From NCBI GenBank assembly GCA_964367845.1, contig CAYIYW010000011.1, positions 1 to 17,444 on the forward strand: DNA of 17,444 nt, given 5' to 3'. Shown in pieces: positions 12,514-17,444 of the stretch. Source of the stretch: JAHFLV01 sp964367845. Its GTDB lineage: Bacteria > Patescibacteriota > Minisyncoccia > Phycocordibacterales > DATGWK01. Position numbers and translations under genes: made by a program. Below the pieces are notes generated by a model. That model ran no database searches and had not been told where the DNA came from. It saw nothing but the letters and a program-made list of their open reading frames with translations. The stretch's first letter is position 1. Every line of letters starts with the position of its first letter.

Positions 12514-13833
12514 TTATTGTTCTTGGCCCTTAATCGCAATCACTATATCCGAAATGTTTGAGCCGGTGTAGCCAGTTTCTATATAATCGCCGATTTTTTC
12601 AAAAAAGTCATAGGAGCTGTGTTCTCGGAGAAAATCTTTCGGATTGGCGTCCAGCTTGGCGGCTTTTTCTTTTGTTGTGGAGTCGCATAACGCTCCGGCG
12701 TGGTCGGTATTGTCCCGACCGTCGGTGTTCAGGGATAGGACAATTCCGCCCTTTTTCAGAAAATCCATGGCGGAGAGAGCGAGTTCTTGATTGCGGCCGC
12801 CTTTTCCGCTGTTATTTTTGTCGTCGATGTTTTTGTTATTGTCTTTATCGTTATTACCCTCATTGCCGTTATTCCCGTTATTTTTCACGGTTACAGTGGT
12901 CTCGCCTCCGTAGAGAAGCGCAGTTTTGTCCGGACTTTTTTTTAAATCACCGACAATCATCATCCCCGCGTCCTTCGCCTCCCCGCTTAACTTGTCGGTA
13001 ACGATTTTGGCCGAAAATCCCAACTCCCGCGCTTTATTTTCCATCGCTTCAAGCGCCATCTGATTGGACATAAATAAAATGTTGGTCACTTTTTGGAAAT
13101 AGATGTCGTCTTTGGGCGTTTCTATCAAACCGCAATGAGAAAAACCACACGTTTTGAGAATATCATATTTGGCCAGTATCCGAGCGGCGTCTTCAATCGT
13201 GGTCGTGTCCTTGAATGTCGGTCCGGAAGCGACAAACTCCATATCGTGGCCAGGAACATCCGAAAAAATCAAAGAAACGGCTTGGGCCGGATAAGCATAT
13301 TTAGCCAAATGCCCGCCCCGAGCCAAGGAAAGATGTTTTCTAACGGTGTTGATTTCGCGGATATCGGCGCCACTGCGCATAAGTTCTCCGACAATAAGTT
13401 TTTCATCGGGGCAATCGGCTCCTTCGTCCGGAAGATAAAGCAAAGTTGAACCGCCGCCGGAAATGATAAAAATGACGAGGTCTTTTTCGCTTAACCCGTT
13501 CAGAAGATTCACGAGCTTTTTGGTGATTTCCGCGTTTTTTTCCGACGGCAAAGGATGAGTGCCGATAAAACATTCTATTTTTTTCAAATCGCGCTTGTCA
13601 GATTTGTAAACATCCAAAACAATCCCGCCGGAAAGACGGTCGCCGAGAACTTCTTCAAGCGCGGAGGCGGCTTCCATGGCACATTTGCCCACGCCGACCA
13701 CCGCAATTTTTTCAAAATTTTCAAGCGAGCACCAATAGTCCTTGACGCAAAGTTTGCCGTCTTCAAGATTGATTCTTTCCTTTATGGCGTTGCGAGTGTC
13801 AATGGCATCAAGACCAGCTTCGGCAATATCCAA
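12514..13833 (-). CDS. Glycerate 2-kinase, MOFRL/GckA type, with Asn-rich insertion
   Basis: This 439-residue protein belongs to the class II glycerate kinases (MOFRL family), which phosphorylate D-glycerate at C2 to give 2-phosphoglycerate. Signatures are VVGVGKCAMEAA (45-56), GTHPLP (91-96), ISGGGSTLL (124-132), REINTVRKHLSLARGG (159-174), FSDVPGHDMEFVASGPT (190-206), LYGGETTVTV (307-316), GKGGRNQELAL (343-353) and NTDGRDNTDHAGAL (369-382). Between the last two conserved strands of the phosphate-binding region sits an insertion of 25 residues (318-342), 12 of them asparagine, absent from typical members. The start used is TTG 13833 with GGAGG-like bases just upstream; the in-frame sequence extends to a stop at 13864 without an ATG or GTG, so the true N-terminus is uncertain. 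First gene of the operon leading to ppsA. Confidence 0.9.
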   Translation of the reverse strand: MDIAEAGLDAIDTRNAIKERINLEDGKLCVKDYWCSLENFEKIAVVGVGKCAMEAASALEEVLGDRLSGGIVLDVYKSDKRDLKKIECFIGTHPLPSEKNAEITKKLVNLLNGLSEKDLVIFIISGGGSTLLYLPDEGADCPDEKLIVGELMRSGADIREINTVRKHLSLARGGHLAKYAYPAQAVSLIFSDVPGHDMEFVASGPTFKDTTTIEDAARILAKYDILKTCGFSHCGLIETPKDDIYFQKVTNILFMSNQMALEAMENKARELGFSAKIVTDKLSGEAKDAGMMIVGDLKKSPDKTALLYGGETTVTVKNNGNNGNEGNNDKDNNKNIDDKNNSGKGGRNQELALSAMDFLKKGGIVLSLNTDGRDNTDHAGALCDSTTKEKAAKLDANPKDFLREHSSYDFFEKIGDYIETGYTGSNISDIVIAIKGQEQ

Positions 13834-13970
13834 CCCCTCCTCGCTTCGTGAATTTGATGCCAGTTAGGCAAACTTTTTTATTTTGCACATGTCATCCACG
13901 CCGTTAGAAACAACTAAGATAGTTTTATGATACCAAAATTTGTGGCTTCGTTAAAGTTATTACGGGTGGC

Positions 13971-13998
13971 TTGACAAATCACCACAATTTGCTACACT
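13971..13998 (+). promoter_or_regulatory. Promoter of the membrane protein gene at 14093
   Basis: TTGACA (13971-13976) is a perfect -35; TACACT (13993-13998) lies 16 nt on, preceded by TG-C as in an extended -10. The predicted leader of about 90 nt contains AAAATTG (14008-14014) and CAATTTT (14025-14031), an inverted repeat enclosing the palindrome TTGACGGTCAA (14017-14027): a possible operator or leader hairpin. Confidence 0.7.
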
Positions 13999-14092
13999 TG
14001 TAAAGTAAAAATTGGCTTGACGGTCAATTTTGGTTCATGTTCTTTGCAAATTCGCGAACGCTCAAAATCTCAAAACAGAAAGGAGGCGGACG

Positions 14093-14734
14093 ATGTACGA
14101 GCTTAGCGTTCTTACGGCAGTCGTTCTGATGTTGGTTTCGTCGGTGGAATATGTCCGCCGCGCATGGATTCGCGAAATCAATCCGGTGCTCGCGACATGG
14201 ATTCTCATGATGGTCACGCTGTGTCTCTCGTTCTGGATGTACTGGGTCAGTCCCCGGAAGTCGTGGACTGCCAACATCGGCGTTACCACGGGTTTGGTGA
14301 ATATCGCGATTATTCTTGTTGGAGTGGTCGCGACAAACATCCGCTACGGGACGCTTTCGGTGGCCTTTGATAGGGTGCAGAAGTGGTGTCTCGCCGGTGG
14401 AGCGGGAATTGTGGTGTTCTGGTATTTCACCGACCAACCGCTCATCTCTTACACTCTCGTGCAATGTGTCGCGCTCGTCGCCTACTTCGCGACAGTGAAA
14501 CGGCTGTTGAAAGTGGAACGAAGCACAGAACCACTCTTTCTTTGGGTCGCGGTGCTGTTAGGAAGTCTGTGCGCGATTTATCCGGCGTGGAGCAAGAACG
14601 ACCCGTTCTCGTGGATATACCTTGCCCGAGCGATTCCTTCCACCATTCTCATGATTTATCTGATTATGAGAATCAAAAGGAAAATGCGCTCAACAATTGA
14701 ACTCAAGCGTCTAACCAATAATGTTTATCCTTAG
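14093..14734 (+). CDS. Multi-pass membrane protein, paralogue of the 3024 gene
   Basis: The 213-residue product has about seven hydrophobic helices and a basic C-terminal tail (192-206). It resembles the protein encoded at 3024: an N-terminal SVEYVRRAWIREINPVLATW (17-36) matches STIPYGIRVYQRKIKPNLVSW there. The VFWYFTDQPLISYTLVQ segment (108-124) matches VLWYFVQNDPSTVQYALY, and a second P-L/W unit follows (147-160). The layout suggests two PQ-loop-like three-helix bundles, as in SWEET-type proteins, but the PQ signature is weak. Start ATG 14093 is chosen because AAAGGAGG lies 9 bases before it; an ATG-equivalent 63 nt upstream adds a non-membrane stretch lacking such a site. It is a single-gene unit with its own promoter and terminator. 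Function unknown. Confidence 0.72.
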   Translation: MYELSVLTAVVLMLVSSVEYVRRAWIREINPVLATWILMMVTLCLSFWMYWVSPRKSWTANIGVTTGLVNIAIILVGVVATNIRYGTLSVAFDRVQKWCLAGGAGIVVFWYFTDQPLISYTLVQCVALVAYFATVKRLLKVERSTEPLFLWVAVLLGSLCAIYPAWSKNDPFSWIYLARAIPSTILMIYLIMRIKRKMRSTIELKRLTNNVYP

Positions 14735-14772
14735 GCCTCACGTGATGACACACCACGGGAGGCCTTTTTTCT
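14733..14772 (+). terminator. Rho-independent terminator overlapping a stop codon
   Basis: AGGCCTC (14733-14739) pairs with GAGGCCT (14759-14765), and CGTG (14741-14744) with CACG (14754-14757), followed by TTTTTT. The stem begins inside the TAG stop codon of the membrane protein gene. Confidence 0.88.
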
Positions 14773-14909
14773 TTTAGCTCCTTCCGTTTTAAGCACCTTT
14801 CTTGATGATGTCCACTTCTGAGACCTTCGCTATTGTCGTCCCACAAAAAAGCGCATGCTATTATTACTTGATTGAGGTCGATTAAGAATCAAACAAAAGA
14901 AATTTTATA

Positions 14910-15104
14910 ATGAACAATAATAACAAAAACTGTTCGCACGTTCACCACAACATCATTCCGATTTTAGTAATTCTCATCGCCGTAAGCTTCCTCCTTCAAT
15001 ACCAAGGTCTGCTCGCCGAAAATTCCGTAAACATAATCTGGCCGATTCTTGTGGGCATTGGCGGCATGGTTATGCTGATTGACAGCAAGTGCGAGCGTTG
15101 CTAA
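14910..15104 (+). CDS. Small two-helix membrane protein, LiaI/LiaF-like transmembrane region
   Basis: This 64-residue protein has a polar, histidine-bearing N-terminus, then two hydrophobic helices: about 15-34 (IIPILVILIAVSFLLQYQGL) and about 42-57 (IIWPILVGIGGMVMLI). The pattern of helix, Q-x-x-G-L-L turn, then W-P-I-L-x-G-I-G matches the LiaI-LiaF-like transmembrane region (DUF5668 type), found in envelope-stress proteins and as stand-alone small proteins. It ends CERC. It overlaps the phospholipase-D gene by 16 nt, so the two are probably co-translated, which suits a membrane-associated role for both. A TGCTATTAT extended -10 about 50 nt upstream is a possible promoter. No strong Shine-Dalgarno. 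Confidence 0.7.
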   Translation: MNNNNKNCSHVHHNIIPILVILIAVSFLLQYQGLLAENSVNIIWPILVGIGGMVMLIDSKCERC

Positions 15105-16174
15105 ACGGTTTGCCAAAATTTTATTTGCACGGACACGAGGCATGGGACGCGATGTTTCGGATTTGTTCCGGCGCCCGAGAAACGATTGACCTTGAGCAAT
15201 TTATTTTTTCTGACGACGACATCGGTCGGCGGTTTGTTGAGATTTTACGGGAGAGAGCTCGAGCGGGCGTGAAAGTCCGCGTCCTCTGCGACACTGTCGG
15301 CAGTTGGACTCTCTACACTTCCCGACTGCCCGGACTAATGCGAAAAGACGGCGTTGAAATCCGTTTTGTAAACATAGTCAGCCCGTGGCGAATAAATAAT
15401 TTCTTTTCGTGGTTTTTTCGGGACCATAGAAAAATCCTCGTCGCCGACGGCAAAGTCGGATTCACCGGCGGCATCGGTTTACGCGACGATATGCACGACT
15501 GGCGCGATACCCATATTCTGGTTCAAAATGAAATCGTCAATGAAATGCTGTTTGCTTTCAACGAAATGTGGGCTCAAACGGCCGATAAGGATATTATTTC
15601 CAGAATTAAAAAAGCCAGACAAAATGTCCGCGGTTTTCAGTTCATTACAAACTCGCCGCATTTCCACAAGCGGTTCCTGTATCACAGCATTATTGATGCT
15701 TTGTGGGGCGCCCAAAAGTACGCGTATCTGACAACCCCATACTTCGTGCCAGACAGACGCTTAATTCGCGTTTTGAAACTGGCCGTCAAGCGAGGAGCGG
15801 AGGTCAAAATCATTCTTCCCGACAAAGTGCCAGAACCGTTTGTCGGCTGGGCTTCCCGTTCCTATTACGAAGCCATGTTGCGGGCCGGTGTCAAAATTTA
15901 CGAATACCGCAAAAATTTTCTGCATGGCAAGACCATTGTGATTGACGACAAATGGGCGACAGTCGGCAGTTTCAATTTAGACAGTTTGAGCTTTTTATAT
16001 AACTACGAAGCGAACATCGTCAGCACCGACACGTCATTGGTCAAAACCTTGAAAAGTCATTTTATCCACGACCTTGCGAACACAGAGGAAATCATGCTTG
16101 ACACATGGTTGCAACGGCCGCGCATTCAAAAACTGCGCGAAATTTTGGTCAAGCCGATACGAAGGTTTTTGTAA
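15089..16174 (+). CDS. Cardiolipin synthase / phospholipase D family protein
   Basis: This 361-residue protein has two HKD catalytic motifs: HRKILVAD (H113, K115, D120) followed by GKVGFTGGIGL, and HGKTIVID (H279, K281, D286) followed by KWATVGSFNLD. These define the phospholipase D superfamily and, with this spacing and the GFTGGIG / GSFNLDxxS contexts, the cardiolipin-synthase branch, which joins two phospholipids or transfers a phosphatidyl group. There are no N-terminal membrane helices, as in ClsB-like enzymes. The start is uncertain: GTG 15089 (used here) or TTG 15098, both inside the end of the preceding small membrane protein gene, without a Shine-Dalgarno, suggesting coupled translation. 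Many CPR bacteria lack complete lipid synthesis, so remodelling of scavenged host lipids is a possible role (inference). Confidence 0.9.
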   Translation: MRALLNGLPKFYLHGHEAWDAMFRICSGARETIDLEQFIFSDDDIGRRFVEILRERARAGVKVRVLCDTVGSWTLYTSRLPGLMRKDGVEIRFVNIVSPWRINNFFSWFFRDHRKILVADGKVGFTGGIGLRDDMHDWRDTHILVQNEIVNEMLFAFNEMWAQTADKDIISRIKKARQNVRGFQFITNSPHFHKRFLYHSIIDALWGAQKYAYLTTPYFVPDRRLIRVLKLAVKRGAEVKIILPDKVPEPFVGWASRSYYEAMLRAGVKIYEYRKNFLHGKTIVIDDKWATVGSFNLDSLSFLYNYEANIVSTDTSLVKTLKSHFIHDLANTEEIMLDTWLQRPRIQKLREILVKPIRRFL

Positions 16175-16216
16175 AGCGCGGGAGATAGCGAATTCAACTG
16201 TGAAATTGATTGCTCT

Positions 16217-16588
16217 CTAATTGATTGTTGAACTGATTGTCGCTCCCTTAGGGTTCGGCCCGTATTTATTTTCTGCGGGATTGCTGTCTAGACACATAAG
16301 CACCAAAAGCCAAATGGCGCCGATTAAGGGAATTAAGAAAAGCAATATCATCCACCCGCTTTTCCCGATATCGTGAAGCCTTCTAACCGAAACAGCCAAT
16401 CCGGGAATTAAAATCGCCAAAGAATATAAAATACTGATAATATTTTCATTGTCATTGATTACCGAGCTGACGATGCCGAGCGCGATGCTGAAAATAATAT
16501 TGAACAGGGCAAAATACCAATATTCCGCCCTTCGTGAACGCCCGCTGAATACCGCATACTTTTTTAACACCGAGACATAATAGTTCAT
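16217..16588 (-). CDS. DUF805 family membrane protein
   Basis: This 123-residue protein matches the DUF805 pattern (YhaH/YhaI-like inner-membrane proteins): FSGRSRRAEYWYFALFN (14-30) at the start of the first helix, a second helix at about 49-66, VRRLHDIGKSGW (68-79), a further hydrophobic stretch (79-100), and the terminal NKYGPNP (107-113). Helices are about 24-43, 49-66 and 79-99. The family has no settled function. It converges with the phospholipase-D gene, with 42 nt between the stops. A TG-G-TACAAT extended -10 (16647-16642 for the hexamer) lies about 55 nt upstream of the ATG, with TTCAAA 18 nt further up. Confidence 0.88.
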   Translation of the reverse strand: MNYYVSVLKKYAVFSGRSRRAEYWYFALFNIIFSIALGIVSSVINDNENIISILYSLAILIPGLAVSVRRLHDIGKSGWMILLFLIPLIGAIWLLVLMCLDSNPAENKYGPNPKGATISSTIN

Positions 16589-16729
16589 GGTTTACTTTTA
16601 GGTTAGTAATTAATTTTACGGCGATGACGCCACTGTCGGATATTGTACCATCAAAACGCGGTTTCTTTGAACCACATTTTGATTGCCTCTATCCACCACA
16701 TTGACTTTGTGATTATCATTTGCTAGTCT
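16589..16729 (-). promoter_or_regulatory. Intergenic region with DUF805 promoter
   Basis: The TACAAT at 16647-16642 (minus strand), preceded by TGG, is the likely extended -10 of the DUF805 gene. I see no gene or repeat in the rest of this stretch. Confidence 0.5.
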
Positions 16730-17281
16730 CTACTCATCACCATGAAGAAGACCCTGATGAGGCTCGTCCTCGTTGGGGGCTTTTTCTTTTTGTATTGACC
16801 AACTTAATTTGTTCTTTAGAGTATCCAGATACACAATTGGAATGTTAAGTTTTCTTAAAAGATACGAGCATTTGTTGCTCGGAGAAATCAGTGATTGAAA
16901 AATGCTTTTCTCTTTCAGGAATTGAACTAAACTGGCATAATCGCCATCACTTGCGACAATGACGGCACGCTTCAAGCGTCCTTCGTAGAAATCAACCGTG
17001 CTTTTGAGCACCAAATCAGCGTCACAATTTCCTTTTATTTTGCCGTTGCCATCATATGTAACCTCCTTATACACAAGAACATATCCATATTCCTGTAATT
17101 TTGTGTACATATCCTTGTTGGCCGACACGAGACCGATAAAGAGATAGACAATTTCCACGTTATGTTTGTCTTGAAGCCACACACGAAAACGTGCGTAATT
17201 GAGTTTCCAACCAAGACCTTTAACTCCTTTATGCAAGTTTGCGCCGTCTATGTATGCGATTGTTCCTGGTTTCGGTTTCAT
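16730..17281 (-). CDS. NYN-domain protein (LabA/DUF88 family), putative ribonuclease
   Basis: This 183-residue protein has the PIN-like NYN fold of LabA/DUF88 proteins. The acidic catalytic residues can be placed: AYIDGANLHKG (9-19, D12), KGNCDADLVLKSTVDFY (83-99, D87 and D89), and VASDGDYASLVQFLKEK (109-125, D112 and D114). Family members are metal-dependent ribonucleases or RNA-binding regulators. The C-terminal about 20 residues (164-183) are charged and low in hydrophobics. A TTGGTG/TAATCT promoter with 17-nt spacing (17325-17320 and 17302-17297) would start transcription about 9 nt before the ATG, leaving almost no leader. It is the last gene in the window; there is no clear partner. Confidence 0.88.
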   Translation of the reverse strand: MKPKPGTIAYIDGANLHKGVKGLGWKLNYARFRVWLQDKHNVEIVYLFIGLVSANKDMYTKLQEYGYVLVYKEVTYDGNGKIKGNCDADLVLKSTVDFYEGRLKRAVIVASDGDYASLVQFLKEKSIFQSLISPSNKCSYLLRKLNIPIVYLDTLKNKLSWSIQKEKAPNEDEPHQGLLHGDE

Positions 17282-17444
17282 ACGCCAAGTTTCTTAAGAT
17301 TACCAACTATGTAACAATTCACCAAACGCCATGGCTTGTCATCCCGGCCAAAGTCGGAGTTTTTAAACCATTGTTTTCCCCCAGCAACCATGCTATATTT
17401 CTGACACCCGCAATCGTTTAGGAATCGTTTCAAGCGCGCCTCAA
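17282..17444 (-). promoter_or_regulatory. Promoter region of the NYN gene and right edge
   Basis: TTGGTG (17325-17320) and TAATCT (17302-17297) on the minus strand are 17 nt apart and fit a promoter for the NYN gene. A TGCTATATT extended -10-like sequence on the plus strand (about 17391-17399) may drive something beyond the edge. No gene is recognisable here. Confidence 0.45.

Overview
The window looks like a metagenome-assembled scaffold of a Candidate Phyla Radiation bacterium (Patescibacteria, most like Parcubacteria). This is inferred from gene content and style: small compact genes, several genes with no Shine-Dalgarno sequence and apparently leaderless mRNAs, a divergent enolase, and isolated small membrane proteins. 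Two runs of N (8292-8301 and 11518-11617) are scaffold gaps lying inside genes. TGA, TAA and TAG all act as stops, so the standard bacterial code fits and UGA recoding (Gracilibacteria/SR1) does not.

Left part (1-2260), trans-translation and quality control: the 5' two-fifths or so of ftsH runs leftward off the edge. Divergent from it is smpB, followed by a one-piece tmRNA gene (ssrA, 1677-2066) with its terminator. Between smpB and ssrA lies a strongly folded 119-nt element of unknown identity. Just past ssrA is a second folded stretch that includes an imperfect copy of the tmRNA 3' end. FtsH, SmpB and tmRNA belong to one functional theme: rescue of stalled ribosomes and degradation of tagged or damaged proteins.

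Second part (2247-7860), accessory-looking: a hicB-hicA toxin-antitoxin pair (minus strand); a solitary multi-pass membrane protein with PQ-loop-like repeats; a leaderless gamma-glutamylcyclotransferase-fold gene; a nitronate-monooxygenase-like flavoprotein; and a three-gene operon (double-HTH protein, small beta-rich protein, ParB-domain protein). Most of these transcription units carry a strong AAGGAG-type ribosome binding site and end in a GC-rich terminator, unlike the smpB-type genes.

Third part (7902-13833, minus strand), a metabolic operon: glycerate 2-kinase, PEP synthase, a D-2-hydroxyacid dehydrogenase and enolase, in that transcription order. Together they connect glycerate, 2-phosphoglycerate, PEP, pyruvate and (probably) D-lactate or hydroxypyruvate, a self-contained lower-glycolysis module.

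Right part (13970-17444): a second multi-pass membrane protein related to the one at 3024; a two-TM LiaF-like small protein overlapping a cardiolipin-synthase/phospholipase-D enzyme; a DUF805 membrane protein; and a NYN-domain (LabA/DUF88) putative ribonuclease. No CRISPR array, complete insertion sequence, rRNA or confident ordinary tRNA was seen.
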